Source: an uncultured Acidobacteriota bacterium (GTDB lineage: Bacteria > Acidobacteriota > Vicinamibacteria > Fen-336). From it: a stretch of DNA of 64,000 nt. The stretch spans positions 234,983 to 298,982 of the forward strand of contig CADEEV010000001.1 in assembly GCA_902826455.1 (NCBI GenBank), read 5' to 3'. Shown one piece after another: positions 46,267 through 54,753 of this stretch. The notes beneath the pieces are model-generated. The model saw only the letters and a list, made by a program, of their open reading frames with translations. It was not told the DNA's origin and ran no database searches. Positions within the stretch are counted from its first letter, which is position 1. Every line of letters starts with the position of its first letter. The position numbers and the translations under genes are program-made.

Positions 46267-46269
46267 GGA

Positions 46270-46743
46270 CTACCCCAGGGTCGCGCGAAGGAACCAGACG
46301 TGCTTCTCGAACTCCGTGATGATCCCGGTGAGCAGGTCGACGGTGTCCACGTCGTCCTCCTTCTCGCCGAGGTCGCGCGTGACGCGGAGCCCGTCCAGGT
46401 ACTTCTCGAGACGCTCCGCGAGCAGCTTCACGTGGTCCAGGTCGCGGACCGTGTCCTTCGGATAGTCGGGCAGCGTCGAGTTCCTGGCCACGTAGCGCGA
46501 CGTGCCGTAGGCGGTGCCTCCGAGGGTGACGGCGCGCTCGGCCACGGAGTCGTTGTGGTTCGCGAGGCTCACCGCGAAGGTCTCGAAGAGCGGATGGAGG
46601 GTCGCGAACAACGGGCCGCGGATGTTCCAGTGGGCGACCTTGATCTGGCCGTGGAGGTCGAGACCGTCCACGAGGCGCTCGTTCAGGCTTCCCGAGATCT
46701 TCTGCCGGACCTTCTCGGGCAGCGGCGTCGGACTCTTGTACAT
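46270..46743 (-). CDS. dps: Dps-family DNA-protecting ferritin-like protein
   Basis: 157 residues. Oligomeric iron-storage and DNA-protection protein. The inter-subunit ferroxidase motif is seen as KVAHWNIRGPLFATLHPLFE: His38, His50, then Glu54 where most Dps have Asp, with Asp65 and Glu69 in HNDSVAERAVTLGG. GGAGG precedes the ATG. Together with the crotonase gene downstream (3 bases apart) it forms a short operon; a TACCAT hexamer at 46764-46769 is a possible -10. Confidence 0.93.
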   Translation of the reverse strand: MYKSPTPLPEKVRQKISGSLNERLVDGLDLHGQIKVAHWNIRGPLFATLHPLFETFAVSLANHNDSVAERAVTLGGTAYGTSRYVARNSTLPDYPKDTVRDLDHVKLLAERLEKYLDGLRVTRDLGEKEDDVDTVDLLTGIITEFEKHVWFLRATLG

Positions 46744-46756
46744 GGCGGCCTCCGGT

Positions 46757-47776
46757 TCACGGGATGGTAGCAGGCTCGGCCGCGGGCCGGGGAGGCTCCC
46801 ACAGTTGCAACTGTGCCGGCGGACCCGGAAACCGCTGCATCGACTGGCGTCCGGCGTCGTCCCGGAGGAAGCCGTGCTTCTTCCGGAGCCTGTCGAGGAT
46901 GGAGCGCAGACGCTCGCGATAGGGACCCGTGAGATACGCGCTCTTCGCGTAGGCACGGCGATAGGCCTCGAGGTAGCGCGGGAACTCGGCCTCGATCCAC
47001 CGCAGGTACTTCTCGCGCGTGGGCGAGCGCAGGAAGAGCATCGTGCTCGCGAGACGCGTGACGCCGGCCTCCGCGGCGCGGCCGAGGAGAGCGTCGAGAT
47101 CCGCCTCGCGATCGGTGAGGGCCGGAAGGATCGGCGACACCGAGATCCCGACGTCGAGACCCGCGGCCGCGAGGCGCCTCAAGACCTCGAGGCGCACCTC
47201 GGGCGGCGGGGCCCACGGCTCCAGCCTGCGGATCAGCGGCGTATCCAGGGAGATGAGCGAGACGTGGATCGAGACGTCGTTGCGCTCCTGGATGCGCTGG
47301 AGCAGCTCGACGTCTCGCAGGATCACGGCGCCCTTGGTGATGATGCCGAGGCGCACGCCGCGCCGCTGGGCGACCTGCTCCAGGAAGCGACGGGTCACGC
47401 CCTCCTCGGCCTCGCCGGGCTGGTACGGATCGGTCGCCGTTCCGAGCGCGATGCGCTCGCCGCGCCGCACGGCGACCGCGAGCCGCCGCGACGTCTCCTG
47501 GGGATCGTCCCGCTTCACGTAGATCGACGCGTGGAAGTCCTCGGCCACGGTCGAGCCGAGGTACTCGTGGGTGTAGGTCGCGTAGCAGTACCGGCAGCCC
47601 ATCGCGCAGCCCCGGTACGGGTTCACGGTCCATTCGAAGGGCATGTTGCGGGACGTACAGCGATTGAGCAGCGAGCGCGTGGCGAAGGCGCGGTAGGCGA
47701 CATCGCCCCGGTGCTTCAGGGTCTCCTTGCCGAGGAGGGGCGCGAGGTTCGGGGCCGGGACGCCGGGCAGGATCAT
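46757..47776 (-). CDS. Radical SAM protein, spore-photoproduct-lyase-like (PA0069 family)
   Basis: 339 residues. Radical-SAM cluster motif C-x3-C-x2-C at Cys57, 61 and 64 (YRGCAMGCRYCY). The remaining sequence (FHASIYVKRDDPQET, ALGTATDPYQPGEAEEGVTR, GIITKGAVILRDVELL, SLDTPLIRRLEPWAPPP) is typical of Rv2578c/PA0069-type proteins, often called DNA repair photolyase; true spore photoproduct repair is not established for this group. ATG at 47776. Divergent from the AmrS-like gene. Confidence 0.85.
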   Translation of the reverse strand: MILPGVPAPNLAPLLGKETLKHRGDVAYRAFATRSLLNRCTSRNMPFEWTVNPYRGCAMGCRYCYATYTHEYLGSTVAEDFHASIYVKRDDPQETSRRLAVAVRRGERIALGTATDPYQPGEAEEGVTRRFLEQVAQRRGVRLGIITKGAVILRDVELLQRIQERNDVSIHVSLISLDTPLIRRLEPWAPPPEVRLEVLRRLAAAGLDVGISVSPILPALTDREADLDALLGRAAEAGVTRLASTMLFLRSPTREKYLRWIEAEFPRYLEAYRRAYAKSAYLTGPYRERLRSILDRLRKKHGFLRDDAGRQSMQRFPGPPAQLQLWEPPRPAAEPATIP

Positions 47777-47797
47777 GTTTCGCCTTTGTTTCGCCTC

Positions 47798-47826
47798 AGT
47801 GTCGCGCGGCCCGACCGGGGTGTCAA
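47798..47826 (-). promoter_or_regulatory. Promoter of the SPL-like radical SAM gene
   Basis: Minus strand: consensus -35 TTGACA (47821-47826), 17-base spacer, GACACT as -10 (47798-47803), about 21 bases before the ATG. The -10 is weak. Confidence 0.45.
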
Positions 47827-47861
47827 GGCGGCGTAAGATCCGGAAGAGGAGCACGCGCCTC

Positions 47862-48920
47862 TTGAACGACCGTGTCTCGCCGCTCGCCGACGCCCTCGGA
47901 CGCCTGACCCGGCCGGGATCCTTGTGCGAGTCGCTGCCCGAAGGACGCGTCCGTTGTGTCGCCTGCGGTCACCGCTGCCTGATTCCGCCCGGGCGCGACG
48001 GCGTCTGCCGCGTGCGCTTCAACGACGCGGGCGTGCTCCGCGTCCCGTGGGGTTACGCTGCCGGCCTGCAGCTCGATCCCGTCGAGAAGAAGCCGTTCTT
48101 CCATGCCTTGCCCGGCGCCATGGCGCTGTCCTTCGGGATGCTCGGCTGCGACTATCACTGCGGCTATTGCCAGAACTGGATCACCTCCCAGGCGTTGCGG
48201 GATCCCGCGGCCGTGGTTCCGCCCCGCGAGGTGACGCCCGGCGAGATCGCCGACGCGGCCGTTCGCGCGGGAGCGCGCATCGTCACCTCGACGTACAACG
48301 AGCCGCTCATCACGAGCGAATGGGCCGTGGCCGTGTTTCGCGAGGCATCGGCCCGCGGCCTCGTGTGCTCCTACGTTTCGAACGGCAACGGCACCGAGGA
48401 GGTGCTCGAGTACATCCGTCCGTGGGTGAGGCTCTACAAGGTCGACCTCAAGAGCTTCCAGGACCGCCGCTACCGCGAGCTGGGCGGGACGCTCGAGCGC
48501 GTGCTCTGGACGATCGGCGCGTTGCACGCCCGGGGATTCTGGGTGGAAGTGGTGACCCTGGTCGTCCCGGGGTTCAACGACTCGGACGCCGAGCTGCGCG
48601 AGATCGCGCGCTTCCTGGCCTCCGTCTCAGCCGACATTCCGTGGCACGTCACGGCGTTCCATCCGGACTACAAGATGACCGGTCCGGACCGGACGACCGT
48701 CTCGACCCTGCTGCGGGCCGCGGGCATCGGCCGCGAGGCGGGACTCCGCTTCGTCTACGCGGGGAACCTGCCGGGCCACGTCGGGAGCTGGGAGAACACC
48801 GAGTGCCCGGCCTGCCACGCGGTCCTGATCGAGCGCGTGGGCTTTCGCGTGACGAAGAACCGGCTCGACGGGGGATCCTGCCCCGACTGCGGGCGCAGGA
48901 TCCCCGGGGTGTGGAGCTAG
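47862..48920 (+). CDS. AmmeMemoRadiSam-type radical SAM enzyme (AmrS/PflA-like)
   Basis: 352 residues. N-terminal cysteine cluster (CVACGHRCLIPPGRDGVCRVR), then the radical-SAM motif GCDYHCGYCQNW near 95-106, TSTYNEPLI, and ERVLWTIGALHARGFWVEVVTLVVPGFND. The C-terminus adds a zinc ribbon (CPACHAVLI ... CPDCGRRIPG). Partners MEMO and AMMECR1 are not in the window. A TTG start fits GAGGAG ten bases upstream. The substrate is unknown. Its stop shares CTAG with the convergent TPR gene. Confidence 0.85.
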   Translation: MNDRVSPLADALGRLTRPGSLCESLPEGRVRCVACGHRCLIPPGRDGVCRVRFNDAGVLRVPWGYAAGLQLDPVEKKPFFHALPGAMALSFGMLGCDYHCGYCQNWITSQALRDPAAVVPPREVTPGEIADAAVRAGARIVTSTYNEPLITSEWAVAVFREASARGLVCSYVSNGNGTEEVLEYIRPWVRLYKVDLKSFQDRRYRELGGTLERVLWTIGALHARGFWVEVVTLVVPGFNDSDAELREIARFLASVSADIPWHVTAFHPDYKMTGPDRTTVSTLLRAAGIGREAGLRFVYAGNLPGHVGSWENTECPACHAVLIERVGFRVTKNRLDGGSCPDCGRRIPGVWS

Positions 48921-50986
48921 CAGCCGATCTTGGCTACGGCGTCGCGGCAGGCCTTCTTGAATGCGAGCTCCCGCTGCTCGCGATCGATCGTTTCCTTGTT
49001 GCCGAACGGATCCTGCGTGACGGGTTCGTTGCCGATCGCCTTCAGCGTCGGGCAGACCTTGCGCGCCGCGCCGCCCAGCGACCCGAGCGCATTCGCGACC
49101 GAGCCGCGCACGCCGTAGTCCTTGTCGTTCACGAGCATCCAGTGGAGGATCGGCACCGCGTCCCCGCCGGCGATGCGAGCCACTTCCTGGGCCGCCCGTG
49201 CGCGCGTTCCGGCGTTGGAACTCTTGAGCTGATCCTGCACCGCGTCGAGCTTGTTCTGGAGGGCGATGGCCTGCGCCTGGGCCTTCTGCGCATCGGCGAT
49301 CGCCTGTTCGTCGACCGGGCCGCCGCCCTTGAGGATCGCCTCGACGCGGTCGAGCTGCTGCTCGAGCCGATCGTCGCCGGCGCCGGCGGCGTCCGCCTGC
49401 TTCAAGGTCGCGCGCGACTGGGTGAAGTCCTTCTTGAAGAACTGGGCCCAGGCCATGCCCTTGAGTGCCTGGGGAGACAGGCTCTTGTCGGTCGCGATGG
49501 CCTTCTGGAAGGCGGCGATCGCCTCGTCGTAGCTCTTGCCGTAGGACGCCGCCCAGCCGAGGCCGAGCGCCGCCTGGGCGTTCTTGGGGTCGAGCTCGAT
49601 GGCCTTCTTGTAGGCCGCGATGGACTCCGCCGTCTTGGGCGGATCGACGTTGCGGTACAGCCAGCCGAGGTTCGTGTAGCCGGCCGTGTCCTTGTAGCCC
49701 GGCACGCTCGTGACCTTCTTGAGCTCGGCGATCCCGGCCTCGTACTGGCCGTTGACCCCGAGGAGCAGGCCGTAGGTCGTGCGGAAGTCGGGATTGTTCG
49801 GGGCCAGCTCCACGGCCCTGTGGTACGGCTCAAGGGCTTCCTTCGTCTTGCCGGTGAACTGGTAGGCGCGGCCCATGTAGTACTGCGCTTCGGCGGAGCC
49901 GGGCAGGAGCGTCACGGCCTTCTCGAGGGCGGGCACGGCTTCGACGTAGTTGTCCTTGCGCAGCAGGAACTCGCCCAGCTTCAACTGGGCCGCTCCGTTG
50001 TTCGGGTTCTGGGCGACGAGCTTCTTCGCATCGTCCAGCGCGCCATTGAGGTCGCCGCTGCGGAACTTCGCTTCGAGGCCCGCGTTCAGCGCCGGCGCGA
50101 AGCCCGGATCCGTCTCGAGGGCCTTCGCGTAGGCCTGCTTGGCCTGGTCGTAGCGGCCGTCGGCCTCGAAGATCTTCGCGACGATCATCTGGATCTCGGG
50201 GTTCTTCGGGTTCTTGAAGGCGCCGTCCTGGGCTTCGGCGATGGCTTCGCCCCACAGCTTCTTATCGGAAGCGAGGATGGCGGCCCCGAGGATCGCGTGG
50301 GCCTCGGCCGAGTTCGGCGCGAGCTCCACGGCCTTGCGCGCCGCGGCGACGGCTTCGGCGCCCTTGCTCTGTCCGATCAAGGCGACGGCCGTCGAGGCGA
50401 CGGCCCGCGCGTGCTTGGGGTCGAGCTCCGAGGCCTTCCGGAACTCGGCAAGCGCTTCCTCGCTCTTGCCCAGGGCCAGGAGGGCGACGCCGCGCCCGTG
50501 ATGGGCGGCGGCGCTCGTGGCGCCGGCAGCCACGGCCTGGTCGGCGCTCGCGAGCGCCTTCGTCGTATCGATCCTCGCCAGCACTCGGGCCAGGGTCGAG
50601 AGGGTGTTGGGATTGGCCTCGGCCGCGACGGCCTGTTCGGCGTGGGCGAGGGCGGCCCTGGCAGCCGTGGTCCGTAGCTCGTAGTCGGCGAGGGCTGCAA
50701 GAGCGTCGGCCTTGCCTGCCCCCGCCCCGCTCGCCGCAGCGTTGTAGGCCGCGCCGGCCGCGTCCAGGTTGCCCTGCTGCTCGTGCAGCCGGCCCATCAT
50801 CACGTTGCCCTCGGGACAGTTGCCGCACTGGCCGACCGCCTTCTGCAGGGTCTTGACGGCGTCCTCGGCCCGGCCCTTCGTGTTCTGGTCCAGGGCTTTG
50901 GCGTAGGCCTCGTCGAGCTTCACGTCCGCGAACGCGGGCGCTGCCAGAGCGGCCGAGACGGCGACTGCGGAGAGCATGATCTTCAT
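48917..50986 (-). CDS. Exported multi-TPR protein with C-terminal HEAT-like repeats
   Basis: 689 residues. Signal peptide 1-20 (LAAPAFAD). At least ten TPRs with clear periodicity (e.g. ALEPYHRAVELAPNNPDFRTTYGLLLGVNGQY), then a helical region and HEAT-like segments near 600-650 (GTRARAAQEVARIAGGDAVPILHW). It is free of enzymatic motifs and is likely a periplasmic protein-interaction scaffold. Cys pairs near the N-terminus (QCGNCPEGN) may form a disulfide. Preceded by a strong promoter (51035-51061). Confidence 0.88.
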   Translation of the reverse strand: MKIMLSAVAVSAALAAPAFADVKLDEAYAKALDQNTKGRAEDAVKTLQKAVGQCGNCPEGNVMMGRLHEQQGNLDAAGAAYNAAASGAGAGKADALAALADYELRTTAARAALAHAEQAVAAEANPNTLSTLARVLARIDTTKALASADQAVAAGATSAAAHHGRGVALLALGKSEEALAEFRKASELDPKHARAVASTAVALIGQSKGAEAVAAARKAVELAPNSAEAHAILGAAILASDKKLWGEAIAEAQDGAFKNPKNPEIQMIVAKIFEADGRYDQAKQAYAKALETDPGFAPALNAGLEAKFRSGDLNGALDDAKKLVAQNPNNGAAQLKLGEFLLRKDNYVEAVPALEKAVTLLPGSAEAQYYMGRAYQFTGKTKEALEPYHRAVELAPNNPDFRTTYGLLLGVNGQYEAGIAELKKVTSVPGYKDTAGYTNLGWLYRNVDPPKTAESIAAYKKAIELDPKNAQAALGLGWAASYGKSYDEAIAAFQKAIATDKSLSPQALKGMAWAQFFKKDFTQSRATLKQADAAGAGDDRLEQQLDRVEAILKGGGPVDEQAIADAQKAQAQAIALQNKLDAVQDQLKSSNAGTRARAAQEVARIAGGDAVPILHWMLVNDKDYGVRGSVANALGSLGGAARKVCPTLKAIGNEPVTQDPFGNKETIDREQRELAFKKACRDAVAKIGC

Positions 50987-51034
50987 GAAACTTCAGTCCT
51001 CTTAAGCTGTCCCGAGGGAGCGAGCGGAGTCCTT

Positions 51035-51061
51035 ATTATACCGTCCGGTCGGTCGCGTCAA
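51035..51061 (-). promoter_or_regulatory. Strong promoter of the multi-TPR gene
   Basis: Minus strand: TATAAT consensus -10 (51035-51040) and TTGACG -35 (51056-51061), spacer 15 (16 if TTTGAC is used). Transcription would begin near 51028, leaving a ~42-base leader. It is the best sigma-70-like -10 in the window. Confidence 0.65.
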
Positions 51062-51103
51062 AGGTCTTGGGGCCAGCGGCACCTGTGATAAAAGGTCGAG
51101 GAG

Positions 51104-51340
51104 ATGCTCCCTCCCTCCACGTGCCAGTCGTGCCGCCGTTCGGCGACGACCCAGCTTCTCGACTATCGCCGCTCCGAGAGCGTCGTGCATCACGAGGGCT
51201 TCCTCCAGTGCGACGTGTGCGAGCGCTACGCCTGCGCCGAGTGCCTCGAGGTCTACGACATCATTTCCGGCTACGACTTCCTCTGCCACGAGTGCGCGCG
51301 GGTGTTCAGTCCCCCGGCCCATGGAGAGCGCGGACACTAG
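51104..51340 (+). CDS. Small four-CxxC zinc-binding-type protein
   Basis: 78 residues with four CxxC knuckles: Cys7/10, 36/39, 44/47 and 61/64, enough for two zinc sites, possibly a cross-braced RING- or FYVE-like or treble-clef pair. Segments CDVCERYACAECLEVYDI and LCHECARVF stand out. No known family recognised. GAGGAG immediately precedes the ATG, with AAGG eight bases upstream. Divergent from the TPR gene; stop shares CTAG with the metallophosphoesterase. Confidence 0.78.
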   Translation: MLPPSTCQSCRRSATTQLLDYRRSESVVHHEGFLQCDVCERYACAECLEVYDIISGYDFLCHECARVFSPPAHGERGH

Positions 51341-52527
51341 GTTGGACGCTCCGCCGGGGCCAAACGGTCCAGGTCGAGCAGCTCGTAGCTTCCCGGGTCG
51401 GCGTCCCGCATGCTCCCGTCGATGAAGACCAGGGTCGCACCTCCGTTCACCGGCCCCTTGGGCGCCCCGGCCGCATAGCGGACGCGCTTGCGCTCGACCC
51501 GCAGGTGGCGGAGCGAGCCGAGAGGACCGGGCTCGCCGTCGACCCAGGATCCGAGCAGCTTGCGGGCCTTGTCGTCGCGGATGTGTCCGATCGCCTGGGT
51601 GAGGCCCACCGGAAGCTCGCGGGGGTCGTAGCGGCGCCGGAGCGGGCCTTCGTAGTCCTGGGCCCCTCCCGGCCTGCCCTTCTTCTTGAGGCCGGGCTTG
51701 CCGGGGCGATTCACCAGGATCCCGCGAGCTTCGCCGAAGGAAGCGCTTCCCGGCTGGTGGAGCCCCGGGATGGCGAAGGCGGAGAGTCCGTCCCATCCGT
51801 CGAACGCGGCATCCAGGGCGGCGTTCAGCGCTCCTGCCACCACCGGCGCCTGGGCCTGCTGCTCGGCTCCCAGGCCGAGGCGCTCGAGATCGTCGCGCGT
51901 CACGCCCGCGTGGCAGAGCAGGAGCGACGGGCCCGCCGCGGCAGCGATCGAGAAGCGCCGCGCCGTCAGGAGCGCGCGCACCCGGTCGCGCTGCGCGATG
52001 CGGAACGTCGACAGGTCGCGTGCGGCGGCCTCGACTCCCGGCAGCGTGGGGTAGCGCTCGCGGAAGGCCGCCGCGGCCTCCGGATCGACCTCCCGCCGAG
52101 CCCCCGCGGCGTCGAAGTAGAGAGCGTCGGCTTCCCGCTGGGCGCGGGCGAACGCTGCCTCGTCGAAGGACGCGACCTCGCCCACGCGCGCGAGGTCGTG
52201 GTTCCCGAGCAGGATCGTCACCTGGTCCGGGGGGTGTGCGGCGAGCCAGGCGAGGATCGCGAGGCCGTCTTCGGCCGCTTGGGAGCGCTGGGAGGGAGTT
52301 CCCCAGTCGAAGTGGTCGCCCATGGAGACGAGGTGGACGTCGTCGGAGAGGCGCCCCTCGGGGCCCAGGATGCCGTGGCGGTCGAGGATGTCGAAGAAGC
52401 GCTCGGCGCTCGCCTGCGGGTCTCCGACGGCCAGCCGGCGCATGCGGCTGACGGGCGCCCGAGGAGGCGATGTCTCCGGGGCTCGAGCGTCTTCTCGTGC
52501 GCGGCGGACCGCATCGGCAAGGCTCAT
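51337..52527 (-). CDS. Metallophosphoesterase (calcineurin-like)
   Basis: 396 residues. The dimetal phosphatase motifs occur in order: GDPQA (GDxHx variant with Gln for His), MGDHFDWGT (GDxxDxG), LLGNHDLAR (GNHD), CHAGVT, and a later His in TQAIGHIRDDK. An N-terminal ~30-residue arginine/proline-rich tail and an insert with QPGSASFGEARGILVN are distinctive. It resembles PPP-type protein phosphatases but the exact substrate is unknown. The first motif has an unusual Gln. Confidence 0.83.
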   Translation of the reverse strand: MSLADAVRRAREDARAPETSPPRAPVSRMRRLAVGDPQASAERFFDILDRHGILGPEGRLSDDVHLVSMGDHFDWGTPSQRSQAAEDGLAILAWLAAHPPDQVTILLGNHDLARVGEVASFDEAAFARAQREADALYFDAAGARREVDPEAAAAFRERYPTLPGVEAAARDLSTFRIAQRDRVRALLTARRFSIAAAAGPSLLLCHAGVTRDDLERLGLGAEQQAQAPVVAGALNAALDAAFDGWDGLSAFAIPGLHQPGSASFGEARGILVNRPGKPGLKKKGRPGGAQDYEGPLRRRYDPRELPVGLTQAIGHIRDDKARKLLGSWVDGEPGPLGSLRHLRVERKRVRYAAGAPKGPVNGGATLVFIDGSMRDADPGSYELLDLDRLAPAERPT

Positions 52528-52544
52528 GTGAAGGCAGTATGTCG

Positions 52545-52575
52545 GAAAAAACGAAGGGGCGCCGTAAGGCGCCCC
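52545..52575 (-). terminator. Rho-independent terminator for leftward transcript
   Basis: A perfect 8-bp G+C stem with four-base loop (52556-52575), followed on the minus strand by TTCGTTTTTT. It is placed to end transcription coming from the S8-S9 peptidase operon. It lies just before the metallophosphoesterase start. Confidence 0.85.
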
Positions 52576-52830
52576 GACACGGTGGATGGTCCCCTATTTA
52601 GGGGGGTAGGAGGTTCAGCGGGATTTGTTAGAGGTTGGATTAGCCATCAGGAATGCGTTCATGGCCCTTATGACCGCTTATACGCTGCAATCACCGTGCC
52701 GGTTTCATAAACCCTGTGAACAAATGTCAACATCTTTCGGATCAACCACTTATGCCTCAGCCCCAAAGGAAGCTATGGGCAAACGCTGTTGTCGATGCGC
52801 ACCAGCTCGGCAAATTCGGGACACATCTGG
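52576..52830. other. AT-rich intergenic islet
   Basis: Between terminator and S9 stop there is no convincing gene. Positions 52621-52740 are only 47% G+C by direct count, far below the surroundings. A 14-base inverted repeat, CCCCTATTTAGGGG, is at 52591-52604. Short open frames on the plus strand (e.g. one starting at 52716 that runs into the S9 coding region) have no recognisable product. It may be a remnant of inserted DNA. Confidence 0.5.
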
Positions 52831-54753
52831 TTACTGCAGCAGAAATTGCCGAACGAACGCGATCGTGGCGTAGAGCTGGAAGTCCTGGTTGGCCTTCCTC
52901 ACGAAGCCGTGCCCTTCGTTGCTGGCCATCAGGAACCAGATCGGCGTGCCGTTCTTCTTGACCGTCGCGACCATCTGCTGGGACTCGGTCCACGGTACCC
53001 GGGGATCGTTCTTCCCCTGGATGACGAACAACGGCTTCGTGATGTTCCCGGCCCGGCCCAGGGGAGAGATGCGCTCCAGCACGGCGCGCATCTTCGGGTC
53101 GCGCTCGTCCCCGTACTCGACCCGCCGCAGGTCGCGTCGATAGGCCTCGGTGTTCTCGAGGAACGTGACGAAGTTCGAGATTCCTACGACGTCCACGGAG
53201 GCGCGAATCCGGCCGTCGTAGAGGGTCGCGACGGCGAGGGTCATGTAGCCCCCGTAGCTGCCGCCGGTCACGAGCACGCGTTCGGGATCGAGGTCCGGCC
53301 GCGAGGCGATCCAGTCGAGGAGCGCTCCGATGTCCTTGACCGAGTCCTCGCGGAGCTCCGCGTTGTCGAGCTTCAGGAACGTCTTGCCGTAGCCCGTGGA
53401 GCCACGGACGTTGGGAAACACGAGCGCGATCCCGAGCTCGTTCGTGAGGTAGTTGTCGCGTCCGAGGAAGGCCGGCCGCTTCTGGCCTTCGGGCCCGCCA
53501 TGGATGTCGATGATCACCGGGCGCTTCCCGGCGAACCGGGCCGGGGGCTTGTAGAGGAAGCCCGAGATGCTCCGGCCGTCGAAGCTCTTCCAGCGCACGA
53601 GCTCCGGATCCGCGAAGGACGCGGTGTCGAGCCCGCCCGTCTCGCTCTCCGTCCAGCGCGCGATCGTCCCGGTCTTCGCGTCGGCCGAGTAGACGTCGTA
53701 CGGCGTGCGGGCGTTCGAGAGCGTGAACGCGAGCTCCCGGGAATCCGCGTTCCAGTCGACGCTGCCGATCACGCCGACCGGGAGCTTCGGAGCCGGCAAC
53801 TCCTGGCCGCTCGCCGCGTCGAGCAGGCGCAGCACGCTCATGCCGTCCTCGTTGGTGACGACGGCGAGCGTCGTGCCGTCCGGCGACAGGTCGAAGGCGC
53901 TCACGTTCCACGGGATGTGCCTGGTCAGGGGCGTGTGGGCGCCCGTCTTCAGATCCACGCGATTGAGGCCGAGGAACTCGGAACCCCTGTCCGTCACCGC
54001 GAACAGGCTCTTGCCGTCCTTGGCGAAGGTGGCGCCGTCGTAGGCGACGGGCTCCGGCCCGCCGCGGGGTGTCAGGAGCGTCTTCGCGCCGGTGGCGACC
54101 GTGACCAGCCACAGGTAGCTCTCGTTCGCCGACACCGTCTCTTCCACGAGCAGCATCTGGTCGTCGGGCGACCAGGCGAGCGCCACCCAACCGCCGCCCT
54201 CGACCTGCAGCACGAGCCGATCGCTCCGGGGATCGAGCGGATCCATCGCGTAGATGTCCCGATCCTTCTCGTTGCGCCGCGTGGAACCGTACGCCATGCG
54301 GTCGCCGGCGTTCGAGAAGACGCCGGAGCCGTTCTGCGAGCGGGCCCGGCCGTCGGTCAGGAGCGTGATCGCTCCGCCGGGAAGGTCGTAGCGGTAGAGC
54401 TGTGCGAACTCGTTGCCGCCCTTGTCCATCGAGAACACGAAATAGTCGCCGCGATGCGGCGGAAACGACGCGCCGCCCACCCGGTCCTTGAAGAAGGTGA
54501 GCTGGCGTCGATCGCCACCGGGGAACTTCACGAGATGGAGCTGGTTCGTCTCGCCGAAGCGCGTCGTGATCAGCATCTCGCGGCGCACCGGGTTCCAGTC
54601 CCGGAACGCGGCCGAGCGGAACTCGGTATAGCGGCCGACACTCTCGGCGATCTCCGCGGGGATCGCCGGCACGCCGTCGAGGACGAGGCTCTCGTTCGGC
54701 TGTGCGTCGGCCACGCCGGCGAGGAACAGGGCGGCGAGCAGCAGGCTACTCAT
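52831..54753 (-). CDS. S9 family prolyl oligopeptidase-like peptidase
   Basis: 640 residues, signal peptide 1-18 (LAGVADAQP). N-terminal beta-propeller (YRYDLPGGAITLLTDG, VALAWSPDDQMLLVEE), C-terminal alpha/beta hydrolase with Ser499 (GGSYGGYMT), Asp583 (QGKNDPRVP) and His615 (NEGHGF). Serine exopeptidase or acylaminoacyl-peptidase type, likely periplasmic. AGGAGA is seven bases before the ATG, which also overlaps the S8 gene's stop (ATGA): both genes form an operon ending at the 52545-52575 terminator. Confidence 0.92.
   Translation of the reverse strand: MSSLLLAALFLAGVADAQPNESLVLDGVPAIPAEIAESVGRYTEFRSAAFRDWNPVRREMLITTRFGETNQLHLVKFPGGDRRQLTFFKDRVGGASFPPHRGDYFVFSMDKGGNEFAQLYRYDLPGGAITLLTDGRARSQNGSGVFSNAGDRMAYGSTRRNEKDRDIYAMDPLDPRSDRLVLQVEGGGWVALAWSPDDQMLLVEETVSANESYLWLVTVATGAKTLLTPRGGPEPVAYDGATFAKDGKSLFAVTDRGSEFLGLNRVDLKTGAHTPLTRHIPWNVSAFDLSPDGTTLAVVTNEDGMSVLRLLDAASGQELPAPKLPVGVIGSVDWNADSRELAFTLSNARTPYDVYSADAKTGTIARWTESETGGLDTASFADPELVRWKSFDGRSISGFLYKPPARFAGKRPVIIDIHGGPEGQKRPAFLGRDNYLTNELGIALVFPNVRGSTGYGKTFLKLDNAELREDSVKDIGALLDWIASRPDLDPERVLVTGGSYGGYMTLAVATLYDGRIRASVDVVGISNFVTFLENTEAYRRDLRRVEYGDERDPKMRAVLERISPLGRAGNITKPLFVIQGKNDPRVPWTESQQMVATVKKNGTPIWFLMASNEGHGFVRKANQDFQLYATIAFVRQFLLQ

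Noticed and set aside
52716..52961. Rightward open frame in the AT-rich islet
   Set aside because: No ribosome site, runs antisense through the conserved S9 C-terminus, no family match.
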